Shown: positions 7,265-17,037, counted from the first letter of the stretch. The stretch is 44,639 nt of DNA from an uncultured Selenomonadaceae bacterium (GCA_905234395.1 CAJOHG010000035.1:1-44639), one strand, 5' to 3'. Notes: generated from the letters alone by a model not told the origin. Made by a program: numbers and translations.

Positions 7265-8881
7265 ATGCCACAAATGAATCTCGAAAAGTATGGTATCACC
7301 GATGTTAAAGAAGTTCTCTACAACCCCTCTTACGAAATTTTGTTCAACGAGGAAACTCGTCCTGACCTCACCGGCTACGACGTCGGACAAGTGACGGAAC
7401 TCGGCGCCGTGAACGTCCGAACTGGTATATATACTGGACGTTCGCCCAAAGACAAGTATTTAGTTTACGACGACTTCACCAAAGAAGGTCAGGAAAGCTC
7501 TGTGTGGTGGACAACTCCGGAGTTCCCGAACGATAACAAACCTTGTTCTGTCGAAACTTGGAACGTCCTCAAGAAAATTGCCGTTGATGAGCTTAGCGGC
7601 AAACGTCTCTTCGTCGTCGACGGCTTCTGCGGCACGCACAAAGATACCCGCATGAAGGTCAGATTTTTGCTTGAAGTTGCTTGGCAGGCGCATTTCGTCA
7701 CGAACATGTTCATTCGTCCGAAGAATCAAGAAGAATTCGATCAAGAACCGGATTTTGTCGTCTACAACGCCTCCAAAGCCAAAGTCGAGAACTACAAGGA
7801 ACTCGGTCTCAATTCCGACACAGCCGTAGTATTCAATTTAACGCATAAAGAAGCCGTTATCATAAACACCTGGTATGGCGGCGAGATGAAAAAAGGCATG
7901 TTCTCGGTACAAAATTTCTTTATGCCACTTAAAGGAATAGCGGCAATGCACTGCTCCGCCAACACCGACATGAACGGCGAGAACACCGCGATATTCTTCG
8001 GACTTAGCGGCACGGGCAAAACGACTCTTTCAACCGACCCGAAACGCTTGCTTATCGGCGACGACGAGCACGGTTGGGACGATACCGGCGTGTTCAACTT
8101 TGAGGGCGGCTGCTATGCAAAAGTCATCAACCTTGACAAAGAATCCGAGCCCGATATTTACAACGCAATTCGCCGCGACGCACTGCTTGAGAATGTCACC
8201 GTTGACAAGGACGGCAAGATTGACTTCGCAGACAAATCCGTCACGGAAAATACTCGCGTCAGCTATCCGATTTATCACATCAAAAATATCGTGCGTCCCG
8301 ACAGTCACGGCCCGGCGGCGCAGTCTGTCATTTTCCTCAGCGCAGATGCATTCGGTGTATTGCCGCCCGTTTCGATTCTTACAAGCGAACAGTGCAAATA
8401 TTATTTCTTGAGCGGTTTCACGGCGAAATTGGCGGGCACTGAACGCGGTATCACCGAGCCGACTCCGACTTTCAGCGCGTGTTTCGGTCAAGCGTTCCTT
8501 GAACTTCATCCGACCAAATACGCTGAAGAACTCGTTAAACGCATGGAAAAATCCGGCGCGAAGGCTTATCTCGTCAACACCGGCTGGAACGGCACGGGCA
8601 AACGCATTTCAATCAAAGACACTCGCGGCATCATCGACGCAATTCTCGGCGGCGCGATTAAAAATGCTCCGACCAAGAAAATCGCTATCTTCGACCTGGA
8701 AGTCCCGACCGAACTCGAAGGCGTCGCAACCAACATTCTCGACCCGCGCAACACTTACGCTGACCCGACCGAATGGGATCGTCGTGCTGAAGATTTGGCG
8801 AGCCGTTTCATCAAGAACTTCAAGAAATACGAATACAATGCTGCCGGTAAAGCTCTCGTCGCTGCAGGTCCGCACCTTTGA
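7265..8881 (+). CDS. pckA: Phosphoenolpyruvate carboxykinase (ATP)
   Basis: Interconverts oxaloacetate plus ATP with PEP, CO2 and ADP. The 538-residue length and the motifs are those of the ATP-dependent family: ARTGRSPKD-like [13 protein letters not shown] near residues 53-65, the kinase P-loop [15 protein letters not shown] at about 245-259, the metal-binding DDEHGWDD after it, and [10 protein letters not shown] further on. It has its own promoter and strong Shine-Dalgarno site. In anaerobes the enzyme often runs toward oxaloacetate, and the malic enzyme nearby fits that; direction is inference. Its TGA overlaps the ATG of the next small gene. Confidence 0.97.
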   Translation: MPQMNLEKYGITDVKEVLYNPSYEILFNEETRPDLTGYDVGQVTELGAVNVRTGIYTGRSPKDKYLVYDDFTKEGQESSVWWTTPEFPNDNKPCSVETWNVLKKIAVDELSGKRLFVVDGFCGTHKDTRMKVRFLLEVAWQAHFVTNMFIRPKNQEEFDQEPDFVVYNASKAKVENYKELGLNSDTAVVFNLTHKEAVIINTWYGGEMKKGMFSVQNFFMPLKGIAAMHCSANTDMNGENTAIFFGLSGTGKTTLSTDPKRLLIGDDEHGWDDTGVFNFEGGCYAKVINLDKESEPDIYNAIRRDALLENVTVDKDGKIDFADKSVTENTRVSYPIYHIKNIVRPDSHGPAAQSVIFLSADAFGVLPPVSILTSEQCKYYFLSGFTAKLAGTERGITEPTPTFSACFGQAFLELHPTKYAEELVKRMEKSGAKAYLVNTGWNGTGKRISIKDTRGIIDAILGGAIKNAPTKKIAIFDLEVPTELEGVATNILDPRNTYADPTEWDRRAEDLASRFIKNFKKYEYNAAGKALVAAGPHL

Positions 8882-9036
8882 TGGACGACGAAATTTTGAC
8901 GAGCGAAAATTCTCCCGAACTGAAAGCTGAAATGGAACGACTGAGTAATTTCTTGCTTGAACAAAATCGCGAGGCTTATGAGGAGTTGGCAAGATTTGAT
9001 TCGGTTTCTAATGAGCGATATTCTGACGTTCCATGA
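8881..9036 (+). CDS. Small acidic protein, candidate antitoxin for the Doc-like toxin
   Basis: A 51-residue ORF starting with an ATG that shares its A with the pckA stop (TGATG). It begins [20 protein letters not shown] and is acidic and mostly helical (LSNFLLEQNREAYEELARF). It ends 26 bases inside the toxin gene at 9011. A small acidic protein just upstream of and overlapping a Doc gene is the position of an antitoxin. No Phd-type DNA-binding fold is evident, so it would be a different antitoxin class or only the toxin-binding segment. Function is inferred from position alone. Confidence 0.55.
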   Translation: MDDEILTSENSPELKAEMERLSNFLLEQNREAYEELARFDSVSNERYSDVP

Positions 9037-9364
9037 GCGGCTTGAAAAGGCAACGGGCATTCGAGACTTGCGATTGATTGAATCGGCGGTCAATGCACCG
9101 TTTCAGACTTTCGGCGGAAAATTTTTGTATCCGTCTGTTGAAGAGCGAGCGGCGCGATTGTTCTACGGCTTAGTCAAAAATCACGGCTTCATTGACGGCA
9201 ACAAACGTGTCGCACTGCACGCTACAGAATTGTATCTTATGCTTTACGGCATCGAGTTGAATTGTTCGCAAGCCGAGCGCGTCTCCGTCACGATGAAAGT
9301 TGCGGCAAGCAAAATGTCCGCCGAAGAATTTCTGACGTGGTTGCGTTCGCGAATCAGCAAATAA
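9011..9364 (+). CDS. doc: Doc-family (Fic fold) death-on-curing toxin
   Basis: With the ATG at 9011 the protein is 117 residues, the normal Doc length. It starts with SDILTFHERLEKATGIRDL and has the Fic/Doc catalytic motif HGFIDGNKR at residues 58-66 (H58, F60, D62, N64, R66). Doc of phage P1 phosphorylates EF-Tu; other family members AMPylate or phosphorylate other targets. An upstream extension in the same frame to 8957 is unlikely to be real since the family begins at the SDIL segment. The start lacks a good Shine-Dalgarno site and overlaps the preceding 51-residue ORF, suggesting translational coupling. Confidence 0.85.
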   Translation: MSDILTFHERLEKATGIRDLRLIESAVNAPFQTFGGKFLYPSVEERAARLFYGLVKNHGFIDGNKRVALHATELYLMLYGIELNCSQAERVSVTMKVAASKMSAEEFLTWLRSRISK

Positions 9365-9371
9365 AAAAAGA

Positions 9372-9400
9372 CCTCGTTCCACTGCGGAGCGAGGCTTTTT
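9372..9400 (+). terminator. Bidirectional terminator between doc and rpiB
   Basis: CCTCGTTCC (9372-9380) pairs with GGAGCGAGG (9386-9394), nine pairs including one G-U, followed by CTTTTT on the plus strand and by a run of seven Us on the minus strand. It serves both convergent genes. Confidence 0.88.
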
Positions 9401-9421
9401 CGTTTGGACAATCGCTAATGT

Positions 9422-9865
9422 TTATTTGTTTTCAAGAGCCATGATTTTGTTGACGCGTCGAGCATGACGACCGCCTTCAAATTCCGATTTCAACCATACG
9501 CGAACAATTTTGCCGGCAACACCGAATCCGAGAACACGTCCGCCCATTGCCAAAACATTCGCATCGTTGTGCTCGCGACTCATCTGCGCGGTGTAATCGT
9601 CATGACAAAGTGCGCAACGTATGCCGTGAATTTTGTTCGCCGCCATCGAAATGCCGATGCCCGTGCCGCAAAGGACGATACCGCGATCAGCCGCACCGCT
9701 TACAACGTCCGCGCAAACTTTTTCGGCGATGTCGGGATAGTCAACCGCTTCCGTGCCGAATGTGCCAACGTCTTTGACTTCCACGCCGTCGAATTCCGCC
9801 AAAACTTTTTTGACAGCCTCTTTAAGGTCAACTGCGCCGTGATCGCTGCCGATTGTGATTTTCAT
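9422..9865 (-). CDS. rpiB: Ribose 5-phosphate isomerase B
   Basis: Interconverts ribose 5-phosphate and ribulose 5-phosphate in the pentose phosphate pathway. The 147-residue protein has the RpiB signatures: GSDHGAVDLK (D8, H9) at the N-terminus and the active-site segment GIVLCGTGIGISMAANK with Cys66, then RCALCHD and SREHNDANVLAMGGR. Full length. AAAGGAG precedes the ATG. It is the last gene of the minus-strand operon that begins at 14805. Confidence 0.95.
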   Translation of the reverse strand: MKITIGSDHGAVDLKEAVKKVLAEFDGVEVKDVGTFGTEAVDYPDIAEKVCADVVSGAADRGIVLCGTGIGISMAANKIHGIRCALCHDDYTAQMSREHNDANVLAMGGRVLGFGVAGKIVRVWLKSEFEGGRHARRVNKIMALENK

Positions 9866-9887
9866 GATAACCGCTCCTTTCTAAACG

Positions 9888-11003
9888 TCAATAAACTTTC
9901 TTAAGCTCTGCGCCGCGATAATAATGCGCCAAAATTTTTTCGTAAGTCCAGCCGTCGTTAGCGTAAGACTTCGCGCCGACTTGCGACATCCCTACGCCGT
10001 GACCGTGACCGTAGCCCGTGAAGATGACTTTATCGCCGTCAAGTTGAATGTCAAACAGCGTGCTCGGCAAGGAAAATTTCCGTCGCAAATCGCTGCCCGT
10101 GACCGTCACAATTTTTTTCGTGCCGACAATCTGCGCGGACTTGACGCGTCCTGAAATGCTCCTGTCGACAGTCGCCTTGCCAATCGTCAACGGACTCAAC
10201 GTGACAGACTTCAACTTGCCGATTTCGCCGAAACGTGACGAAAAATCTTTGACGGTGACTTTGACATTCCACGGCTCGACAATCTCGAACATTTCTTTGA
10301 CGGCGACAAGATACGGCGTGGCTCTGCCCCAAACTTCCGCAACGTCTTCGGTCATTCCGCCTGAATCGGTGTGAAAATTCGCGTCGGCAATTTTCCCGCG
10401 AAACATCAGAATTTCTCCGCGAGTGTCGTCAACGGCGCAGTCAATCGAATCGTAATCGGCAAGCCCGTCGTAAACTTGACAGTGCGTCGTCGAGCAAAGG
10501 TCAAATCCTTCGTTATCGTGACGTTTGCGATTTTTCATTGCGAAGGAACGCGCCGCGACCGTTTGAGCTTTCAACGCTTCAATCGGAAATGACGGCGACA
10601 TTTCTTTTGACACGACACCGCGCAGATATTCTTCGAGCGGCACGAGATTTATCACGTTGAGCGCACCGTTGACTTTGTTCAATCGCACGCCGCCGAAATA
10701 TTTTTTGCCGTTGATTGTCGTTTGCAGGTCTTGAAGAAAAATTTCTTTAGGGCGAAATTCCAGCGCGTTGAAATCAAAATCTTTCAAGTCGACGCGAAGA
10801 ATTTTTTCGGCGGGAACTTTGCCGATAACTCTGCCGGTTGATGCGTCTATTATAATGCATGGCGCGGAAAATTCCAGTTCAATTTGTTTGACGCCGCTTT
10901 GAAGACCGATTCTCAATTCCGGCGACCAAGATTTTTGCGGCGCGGCATGAACGACATTCGCCACGGTCAGAAAAATTATCGCGGCGAGAAAAATTTTTTT
11001 CAT
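9888..11003 (-). CDS. SpoIID/LytB-domain protein (secreted glycan-strand enzyme)
   Basis: SpoIID-family proteins are lytic transglycosylases acting on peptidoglycan strands. I start at ATG 11003: it has AAGGAG upstream and opens a clean signal peptide ([19 protein letters not shown]); a longer upstream frame only adds unlikely residues. The 371-residue product has the SpoIID core with LRGVVSKEMSPSFPIEALKA, then QTVAARSFAM, and the C-terminal GHGHGVGMSQVGAKSYA and ILAHYYRGAEL. Its ATG overlaps the stop of the upstream membrane-protein gene by ATGA. Many non-sporulating diderm relatives keep SpoIID homologs, so sporulation is not implied. Confidence 0.88.
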   Translation of the reverse strand: MKKIFLAAIIFLTVANVVHAAPQKSWSPELRIGLQSGVKQIELEFSAPCIIIDASTGRVIGKVPAEKILRVDLKDFDFNALEFRPKEIFLQDLQTTINGKKYFGGVRLNKVNGALNVINLVPLEEYLRGVVSKEMSPSFPIEALKAQTVAARSFAMKNRKRHDNEGFDLCSTTHCQVYDGLADYDSIDCAVDDTRGEILMFRGKIADANFHTDSGGMTEDVAEVWGRATPYLVAVKEMFEIVEPWNVKVTVKDFSSRFGEIGKLKSVTLSPLTIGKATVDRSISGRVKSAQIVGTKKIVTVTGSDLRRKFSLPSTLFDIQLDGDKVIFTGYGHGHGVGMSQVGAKSYANDGWTYEKILAHYYRGAELKKVY

Positions 11004-12616
11004 TGACGAGACTCCTTGCGAGTAAAAATTTTGCAACGAACGACGTTATAACCGTCAACGCGTTCGCTCTCGTAAATCACGCGGAAATTTTTATCATTCG
11101 ACAGCGCGTCGAAAATGAACGGCTCGTTGTTGCTGATGATGATGTGCGTGAAGTCGTAGCGGCTGAAAAATTCGCGGTAGTTGAGCTTGCCGGTCATGAA
11201 GTCGACGTATTCATTGAGAATATCTTTCTGCCCGTTATTGGCGCGAAGAAAAACTTCCGAGCGCGAATCAATGTAATATTTAACGCCGAACATGCCCGCC
11301 ATTCCGCCGATGCCTTGATTGACGTAGAGCGAAATGTTTTCGGGACGTTCACTGCGCAGGATAAATTTTATCGCGGCGGTGAAAGTTTCGTCAACGTGTG
11401 TTTCCTTGAGCGTCGTGAAAAAAATTCCGCTGACGATTAAACCTGTGACTGCGAGCGACAAAATTTTTCGCGGCAATATCTTCGGGTGAAGAATTCGACC
11501 TTCGGCACGCACGACGAGCAAATTGTACAGCGCGAAGATTGTTGCGGCGAAGAACAGCATTTCCAGCGGCGCGGAAAATTTTTCGAGACCGTCGTTGAGC
11601 GTCGAGACGATTGCCATTGTGTTGACCATGACGAGCAGAAAAAACGTCGGCAACAATTCTCCGTCTTCCGATAAAAATTTCGGCGGCGTGAAATTTTTCC
11701 AAACATAAGCCACGGGAAACGTCGCGATTAGATAAAACAAAATTTCGTTGCGAGTGTGCATTAACGCCATGAAAGTTATTCCGCCGCTCAAGAAGACGTA
11801 ACGCCACGGGACTTTGAATTTCGCGAACGAGAAAATTATCAACGCTTCGGCAAGGAAAAAAATTTTACCGTGTATATTGTGAGCTGTCGGCGAAAACATT
11901 TCCGCGACGCGTTGATTGATTATGCTGACGCCGTAAGAGCGCGTTACGTAAGTCATCGCGTCGAGCCCGTAAGGATTTATCATTCCGCCGATAAAAATTC
12001 CCGCCATCGCCGCGCAGAGAAATTTCACGTGACGAAGATTTTTCACGAACAGGAACGGCAGGCATAAGACGAGCGACAAAGTCCAAATTGCAGCGTGAAG
12101 ATTGACAAGCAACGTCGACAGCAGCGGCAACGGCAATAAAAATTTCGCGTCGTTCGTGCGAGTGAATTTCTCCAGCAAAAAGACTTCAATCAGCAAAAGC
12201 AACGACGATAAGAGTTGCGGGCGAGGAACAATCGAAGGCGTGATGATAAGTCCGACGACGAAACTTAGTGCGAACGATAAAATTTTGTTGCCGCTTACGA
12301 ATAAACACAGCCGCCAATGAATCAAAATCATCATCGCGCCGAAAATCATATCGGTTGCAAGCAAGCCGTTGAGTCCGAAATTTTTCCAAAGTTCCCAGAA
12401 AAAAACTCCGCTAAGCCATTGTTGCGCGACGAGCTGAAGATTTTCATGCACCGTGAACGGATCAATGTGCGGTATGCCGTGTTCGAGGACGTATCGCCCT
12501 AAATTTATCACAAAATACGTGTCGGCGTTTTCGGGCAGTTCAAAGAACGCTTGACTGCAAACCATGCTTGCCGTCAACAAAATCACTTGCACGCATTGCA
12601 AAAGCCGGTTAAACAT
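11000..12616 (-). CDS. Polytopic membrane protein, GT-C glycosyltransferase-like
   Basis: A 538-residue integral membrane protein with about ten hydrophobic segments in the first 400 residues and a soluble C-terminal part. The first loop has the pattern [19 protein letters not shown] then [18 protein letters not shown], which resembles the D...G..I...G.P..DPF loop of GT-C/PMT-like lipid-linked sugar transferases; substrate unknown. The ATG at 12616 is preceded by GAGG and overlaps the stop of the upstream FAD-enzyme gene by 8 bases; its own stop overlaps spoIID. Context with a glycan-type FAD oxidoreductase supports a role in envelope glycan assembly. A plain hypothetical membrane protein remains possible. 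Confidence 0.7.
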   Translation of the reverse strand: MFNRLLQCVQVILLTASMVCSQAFFELPENADTYFVINLGRYVLEHGIPHIDPFTVHENLQLVAQQWLSGVFFWELWKNFGLNGLLATDMIFGAMMILIHWRLCLFVSGNKILSFALSFVVGLIITPSIVPRPQLLSSLLLLIEVFLLEKFTRTNDAKFLLPLPLLSTLLVNLHAAIWTLSLVLCLPFLFVKNLRHVKFLCAAMAGIFIGGMINPYGLDAMTYVTRSYGVSIINQRVAEMFSPTAHNIHGKIFFLAEALIIFSFAKFKVPWRYVFLSGGITFMALMHTRNEILFYLIATFPVAYVWKNFTPPKFLSEDGELLPTFFLLVMVNTMAIVSTLNDGLEKFSAPLEMLFFAATIFALYNLLVVRAEGRILHPKILPRKILSLAVTGLIVSGIFFTTLKETHVDETFTAAIKFILRSERPENISLYVNQGIGGMAGMFGVKYYIDSRSEVFLRANNGQKDILNEYVDFMTGKLNYREFFSRYDFTHIIISNNEPFIFDALSNDKNFRVIYESERVDGYNVVRCKIFTRKESRQ

Positions 12617-14165
12617 TCGTCTTGCCCTCGTGATAAGTTTTGTCGGCGTTAATCTTCCAAACGTCTGACTTATTGAATTTGCCGACAATGGCACAGACCG
12701 CCGCGATTGCCGTCAACATGCTGTGATCCATGTTGTTGTAACGGTGCTGACCGTTGCGCCCGATGCAGTACAAATTTTTTATGTCGTCGAGAGCGTCGCG
12801 AAGTTCGGAAATATTTTCGTAGGTGTCGAAGTACGCGGGATAAGCCTTCGGGACTTTGACGCGCACGCCGTGACGAACATCAGCCGCATTGATGACGCCG
12901 ATTGACGCCAATTCATCAGCCGCGAATTTTATAAAATCGTCGTCGCTCATCTGCCAAAGTTCGTCGCCTTCGTTGCAAAAATATTCGAGACCGAGCCACA
13001 CGGAATTTTCGGGATCTGCGACCATGTACGGCGACCAGTTGTTGAAAATTTGCAGACGACCGAGCTTGACGGACGGTTCTTGAATGTAAATCCAACAATC
13101 GGGCACGATATTTCCGAGCGTCTTAATCTTCGTGTGATTCTCCGGCAAAAGTTTGTCGACGAGCAAGCCAACCGTGATGAAGTCGCGATAAGGCAGACCT
13201 TTGGCGATTTGCAGTTGCCGATAGTTCAAGCCGTCGTCGAGCGCGTCGGCGAGTTCACTTAGCGGCATACTCGACAGAAAATAATCGGCAGGGAACGTCA
13301 ATTTGCCTGCAAGCGATTCGACAGTCACTGATTTGATAACTTGATTGACGACGTGAAAACTTTTAACATCGGTGTTGAAGAGAACTTCGCCGCCGAGATT
13401 TTTTATTTCGGACGCGAATTTTTCCCACAACTGACCGGGACCGAATTTCGGATAGAAAAATCTTTCAATCAACGACGTTTCGCCCGCACCGTCTTTAAAG
13501 CCGAAAGTCTTCTTGAAAAAGTCGAGAATCGTTTTGCCGAGCGACAAGCCTTTGATTCGTTGACTGCCCCAATCTGCGCCAATTTCTTGCGGCGAACGTC
13601 CCCAAACTTTTGTCGTGTAGTCGCGGAAAAAAGTTTCGTAGAGCCGTTGCCCGAAGCGATTTACCATGAAATCTTCAAGCGTATTCTCTTCACGCTGATT
13701 GAACTTCGCCTTGATAAAACTCGTGCCGATTGAAAACATTTCGCCGAGTCCGAGATTTTTAATCGTTTCAAAGTTCAGCGATATCGGGTAGGAAAAAAAT
13801 TTTCGCCGATAAAAAATTCTGGACACGCGCCGCCGATTCAAAAAAACTTCGTCGACTTCTTCGGGATTCGCGCCGCCGTCCGTCAAAACCGATTCGCGAT
13901 TCAAAATTTTGTCGTCAAGAGCGGGAGCACCTTGCGGTTGCAAAAGTTCATTCCACAGCGAAAGTATTTCCGCGTTCTTAGAAAAAAATCTGTGTCCGCC
14001 GATGTCCATGCGGTTGCCGTTGAAATTCATCGTGCGAGAAATTCCGCCGACGAACGATTCTTTTTCCAAAACAATCGGTTTGATGTCCGTGAACTTCAAA
14101 AGATAATAGGCGGCTGTCAAGCCTGCCGGGCCCGCGCCGATTATGATTGCGTGTCTTTTATGCAA
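12609..14165 (-). CDS. FAD-dependent NAD(P)-binding oxidoreductase (amine oxidase/UDP-galactopyranose mutase-like)
   Basis: A 518-residue flavoprotein. The N-terminus has the dinucleotide-binding motif [16 protein letters not shown] followed by [12 protein letters not shown] and DIGGHRFFS, the hallmarks of the protoporphyrinogen oxidase/UDP-galactopyranose mutase-like superfamily; the C-terminus ends the FAD fold with [18 protein letters not shown]. Members often sit in polysaccharide loci, as here before a GT-C-like gene. The start is TTG, supported by GGAGG nine bases upstream, and overlaps the stop of the preceding gene by 8 bases. The substrate cannot be told from sequence. Confidence 0.85.
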   Translation of the reverse strand: MHKRHAIIIGAGPAGLTAAYYLLKFTDIKPIVLEKESFVGGISRTMNFNGNRMDIGGHRFFSKNAEILSLWNELLQPQGAPALDDKILNRESVLTDGGANPEEVDEVFLNRRRVSRIFYRRKFFSYPISLNFETIKNLGLGEMFSIGTSFIKAKFNQREENTLEDFMVNRFGQRLYETFFRDYTTKVWGRSPQEIGADWGSQRIKGLSLGKTILDFFKKTFGFKDGAGETSLIERFFYPKFGPGQLWEKFASEIKNLGGEVLFNTDVKSFHVVNQVIKSVTVESLAGKLTFPADYFLSSMPLSELADALDDGLNYRQLQIAKGLPYRDFITVGLLVDKLLPENHTKIKTLGNIVPDCWIYIQEPSVKLGRLQIFNNWSPYMVADPENSVWLGLEYFCNEGDELWQMSDDDFIKFAADELASIGVINAADVRHGVRVKVPKAYPAYFDTYENISELRDALDDIKNLYCIGRNGQHRYNNMDHSMLTAIAAVCAIVGKFNKSDVWKINADKTYHEGKTNV

Positions 14166-14805
14166 GAGAATTTTCCTCCGTTGGCAAGTGAATCAAAATA
14201 TTTTGTCCGTTGATTTGCGCGACGCCGAATTTGATTTTGTCGCCCGCATGAACGTTTAAATCACTGCGCGGCTCGTTGAGAAGTTCGCCCGTCAAAATAT
14301 TTTCGTCGACAGAAACGCATCGCACCCACAAAAGTTCGGGCTTGTGATTCGCGCTGAAAAAATAAACGGCAACATCGTCGGGATAATTCGGGTGTCGGAA
14401 GTCGTCAAGATTTTTTATGAAACGCGTCTCAACTTTTGCGGCGTCAACGGCAATTCTGTCATTAATCATTTGAATTCGATCGCGGAAGGCAACGGAATAT
14501 TCTGCGGTCAAAATTTTCAGCTCGGCGTCGTCGACTTGACTGCGCTTGAGCTTGACGGATTTTTTATAACTCGCGGGAAAAATTTTCACACGTTCGCCGT
14601 TAAGTCGTGCGCCCGCCAAAATTTCAAACGTGAATGTCGCGCCGTCAATGTAAGCATAAGTCAAAAAGCCGTCAAGTTTTTCATCGGGCGGGAAGTCGAA
14701 CACGTCACGCAAATTTATCGCGTCAACAACTCCTGCGCCGGTCAGCAGGCAGATTTGATGATACATCTCGCGGAAAAATATTTCTTCAACCTTCAAGGCA
14801 TTCAT
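14158..14805 (-). CDS. Protein with C-terminal DUF2314-like domain
   Basis: About 215 residues. The N-terminal half ([19 protein letters not shown]) is not recognised. The C-terminal 70 residues ([19 protein letters not shown], then [19 protein letters not shown] and IKFGVAQI) resemble DUF2314, a small beta domain of unknown role. Two starts compete: ATG 14805, which abuts the GGAG, or TTG 14796, which is nine bases after it. An extended -10 promoter lies at 14830-14838. It is the first gene of the operon leading to the FAD enzyme, so it may be a regulator or accessory of that pathway. Confidence 0.7.
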   Translation of the reverse strand: MNALKVEEIFFREMYHQICLLTGAGVVDAINLRDVFDFPPDEKLDGFLTYAYIDGATFTFEILAGARLNGERVKIFPASYKKSVKLKRSQVDDAELKILTAEYSVAFRDRIQMINDRIAVDAAKVETRFIKNLDDFRHPNYPDDVAVYFFSANHKPELLWVRCVSVDENILTGELLNEPRSDLNVHAGDKIKFGVAQINGQNILIHLPTEENSLA

Positions 14806-14829
14806 CTCCAAATTTTTTTTAACTTGCGC

Positions 14830-14838
14830 ATTATAGCA
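14830..14838 (-). promoter_or_regulatory. Extended -10 promoter of the minus-strand operon
   Basis: On the minus strand the sequence TGC-TATAAT forms an extended -10 element about 30 bases before the first gene of the operon; the -35 box is weak. Confidence 0.55.
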
Positions 14839-14864
14839 CAGTGCCCAAATATTTTGCCGCCGTG

Positions 14865-14893
14865 TTGAAAAAATTTTTGCCGTCTGATAAACT
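14865..14893 (+). promoter_or_regulatory. Possible promoter of the tsaE operon
   Basis: TTGAAA at 14865-14870 and TAAACT at 14888-14893 with a 17-base spacer, about 80 bases before tsaE. A nine-pair hairpin (14917-14939) lies between it and the gene. Confidence 0.45.
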
Positions 14894-14916
14894 GCGCCTG
14901 TCACTTGAAAAAATTT

Positions 14917-14939
14917 GCCCTTTCCTGCGCGGGAAGGGC
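14917..14939. other. Hairpin in the divergent DUF2314-tsaE intergenic region
   Basis: GCCCTTTCC pairs with GGGAAGGGC around TGCGC. A U-run follows only on the minus strand, where no gene would need termination except antisense transcription from tsaE. Role unclear. Confidence 0.45.
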
Positions 14940-14972
14940 TAAAATAAATCGGACGGAAAATTTTTCGGAGGA

Positions 14973-15464
14973 GTGAAAGAAATTTTGTTTACCCACATAA
15001 CGCAGTCTCCATACGGGACGGTAAAATTGGCGGAAAAAGTGGCTCAACGTGTGCGCGAAGGCACGGTAATTTGTCTGGAAGGCGGACTGGGCGCGGGCAA
15101 AACTCTGTTCGTTCAATCGATGGCGCGGACTCTCGGCGTACAAGGCGAAGTCACAAGCCCGACTTTCAACTTGATGAGCGTCTACGAAGGTTTTTGCCCG
15201 ATTGTTCATTTCGATCTTTACAGACTGCACAACGAGACGGAACTTGAAGACATCGGCTTTTACGAGTACACCGATTTTCCCGACGGGATTGTTCTTATCG
15301 AGTGGGCTGAAAAATTTCCGAACGCCTTGCCGGAAAATTACGTTGTCATCAAAATCGAACGGATCAAAGACTCCAAAAACATGCGGCGAATTACGTTTGA
15401 CTGCGTCGGCGAAGAGCACGAAGATTTTATCGCCGAACTTGAGGATTTTGTCAGCAGAGATTGA
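14973..15464 (+). CDS. tsaE: tRNA t6A biosynthesis ATPase TsaE
   Basis: TsaE is the P-loop ATPase that, with TsaB and TsaD, makes threonylcarbamoyl-adenosine at position 37 of ANN-reading tRNAs. The 163-residue protein has Walker A GGLGAGKT at 37-44, then the family motifs VTSPTFNL and HFDLYRL, and LIEWAEKF. The GTG at 14973 sits only two bases after GGAG; a TTG at 14985 is an alternative. It heads the usual tsaE-tsaB-rimI cluster; tsaD is not in this window. Confidence 0.94.
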   Translation: MKEILFTHITQSPYGTVKLAEKVAQRVREGTVICLEGGLGAGKTLFVQSMARTLGVQGEVTSPTFNLMSVYEGFCPIVHFDLYRLHNETELEDIGFYEYTDFPDGIVLIEWAEKFPNALPENYVVIKIERIKDSKNMRRITFDCVGEEHEDFIAELEDFVSRD

Positions 15465-15477
15465 AGGAGGCTGAACG

Positions 15478-16152
15478 TTGAATATTTTGGCAATCGAGAC
15501 CGCGACGCGTGCAGCAAGTGTTGCGGTAATTTTTGACGGCAAAATTTTGGCGGAATCATTACGCGAGTCGCCGCAATCTTTTTCGGAAACGTTAATGCCG
15601 CAAGTTGAAGATGTCATCAAAGTTTCGGGCGCATTCGAGAAAATCGACGCAATAGCCGTTTCAATCGGACCGGGCTCGTTCACGGGACTTAGAATCGGTT
15701 TGGCGACGGCAAAAGCTCTTTCCTACGCGTGGCAGACAAAAATTATCGGCGTGCCGACGTTGCAGGCAATGGCTTACAATTTCCCGTCAGCAAAAGTCTT
15801 GCCGCTCATCGACGCGCAAAAAAATCGTGCGTATTGTCAGCTGTTTGAGGAAACGTCCGCGCTGTCAAAATTGGAAGTCAAACCGATTGACGAGGCAATC
15901 ACGCAGGCAGCTCAATTCGACGGAAAAATTTTTCTCTGCGGTGACGTGTTGCACAAAATAAAAATTTCTCTGCCGCCGAACGTTCACCTTGCGCCGACAA
16001 ATTTGCGAATGCCGCGTGCGTCGAGTGTCGCGTTGTGTGCACAGGACTTGAAAAAATTTGATAACGTGATGAATTTGGAGCCGCTTTACGTTCGACGCGC
16101 AGAGGCTGAAGAATTATGGGAGAAACGACACGGCTTACTTTCCGAAAGTTGA
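15478..16152 (+). CDS. tsaB: tRNA t6A biosynthesis protein TsaB
   Basis: TsaB is the inactive ASKHA-fold partner that scaffolds TsaD and TsaE. The 224-residue protein begins NILAIETATRAASVAVI and has the conserved segment SIGPGSFTGLRIGLATAKAL at about 63-82. The start is TTG with AAGGAGG 8 bases upstream. It follows tsaE by 13 bases and overlaps the next gene by 37 bases. Confidence 0.95.
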   Translation: MNILAIETATRAASVAVIFDGKILAESLRESPQSFSETLMPQVEDVIKVSGAFEKIDAIAVSIGPGSFTGLRIGLATAKALSYAWQTKIIGVPTLQAMAYNFPSAKVLPLIDAQKNRAYCQLFEETSALSKLEVKPIDEAITQAAQFDGKIFLCGDVLHKIKISLPPNVHLAPTNLRMPRASSVALCAQDLKKFDNVMNLEPLYVRRAEAEELWEKRHGLLSES

Positions 16153-16568
16153 CGATTGCCGACGCTGATGCCGCCGCCTTGCACGATTTGCTATGTTTCG
16201 GCGAACACGACGCCTGGAGCCGAGAAGCTTTTTTCTACGCCGCAAAAAGTTCTCGCAGTGAATTTTTTGTCGCCGAACTTGACGGAAGAATCATTGCCTG
16301 CGCGGGAGCCGCGATTCATTCGGACACGGCTGAACTTCAAACGCTGTCGGTTGATCCTAATTTTCGCGGACGCGACATCGGCAGAATCATGCTTACAAAA
16401 TTAATTGAGGCTGTCATAAAACGCGGAGCAACGTTCGTGATTTTGGAGGTTCGTCCGAGCAACACGACCGCGATTAAACTTTACAAAGACTTCGGCTTTC
16501 AAATTGTCGACCGCATAGAAAATTTTTACGGTGACGAGGATGCATTGGTTATGGCACGAGAATTTTGA
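16116..16568 (+). CDS. RimI-like GNAT N-acetyltransferase, first paralog
   Basis: A 150-residue GNAT protein. It has the acetyl-CoA binding loop PNFRGRDIGRIMLTKL (R-x-x-G/D-I-G form) and the C-terminal LEVRPSNTTAIKLYKDFGF typical of RimI, which acetylates the N-terminus of ribosomal protein S18. It starts inside the end of tsaB. The acetyl-CoA loop reads RGRDIG rather than the canonical RGQGLG of the following paralog, and the C-terminal Tyr-rich end is altered (NFYGDEDALVM), so this copy may have a different substrate. Confidence 0.8.
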   Translation: MGETTRLTFRKLTIADADAAALHDLLCFGEHDAWSREAFFYAAKSSRSEFFVAELDGRIIACAGAAIHSDTAELQTLSVDPNFRGRDIGRIMLTKLIEAVIKRGATFVILEVRPSNTTAIKLYKDFGFQIVDRIENFYGDEDALVMAREF

Positions 16569-16579
16569 ACGGAGCAATC

Positions 16580-17023
16580 ATGAACGTTACCTTTAGAAAA
16601 TTGACATCAGACGACGCAGAATCAATCGCCGCACTTGAGGCGAAATGTTTTGCAATGCCGTGGAGTCGCGAAGATTTTTGGCGTGAAACTCGCAACGAGC
16701 TTGCCGAATACGTCGTCGGCGAATTGGACGGAAAAATTGTTGCATATGCCGGCGCGTGGGTCTCTTTCAATCAGGCGGAAGTCATGCACATTGCCGTTGA
16801 ACCCGAATTTCGCGGACAAGGTTTGGGCACGTTGATTTTCGGCGAACTGATTAAAGCCGTCAAAATTCGCGGAGTTGCGTCGATAACTTTGGAAGTGCGT
16901 CCGAGTAACATTGCGGCGATTAAACTCTACGAAAATTTCGGATTAAAAAGTGTCGGGCGTCGCAAAGGCTACTACCTTGACAACGGCGAGGATGCTTTGA
17001 TTATGTGGAATACGCGGCTTTAG
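16580..17023 (+). CDS. rimI: Ribosomal protein S18-alanine N-acetyltransferase-like (RimI), second paralog
   Basis: A 147-residue GNAT protein and the better RimI match: AMPWSREDFW near the N-terminus, PEFRGQGLGTLIFGEL for acetyl-CoA binding, LEVRPSNIAAIKLYENFGL, and the ending RKGYYLDNGEDALIM. The ATG at 16580 has GGAG five to six bases upstream; a slightly longer frame from 16565 is less likely. It overlaps nothing and follows the first rimI by 11 bases. The two tandem GNAT genes look like an old duplication with divergence. Confidence 0.88.
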   Translation: MNVTFRKLTSDDAESIAALEAKCFAMPWSREDFWRETRNELAEYVVGELDGKIVAYAGAWVSFNQAEVMHIAVEPEFRGQGLGTLIFGELIKAVKIRGVASITLEVRPSNIAAIKLYENFGLKSVGRRKGYYLDNGEDALIMWNTRL

Positions 17024-17037
17024 AAAGGAAAATTTTT

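Noticed and set aside
14917..14939. Hairpin as terminator of a minus-strand gene
   Set aside because: No minus-strand gene lies upstream of it, so it is listed only as a hairpin of unknown role.
14901..15683. Long minus-strand frame opposite tsaE and tsaB (260 codons)
   Set aside because: Shadow of two certain genes; the translation is low in structure and unlike any family.
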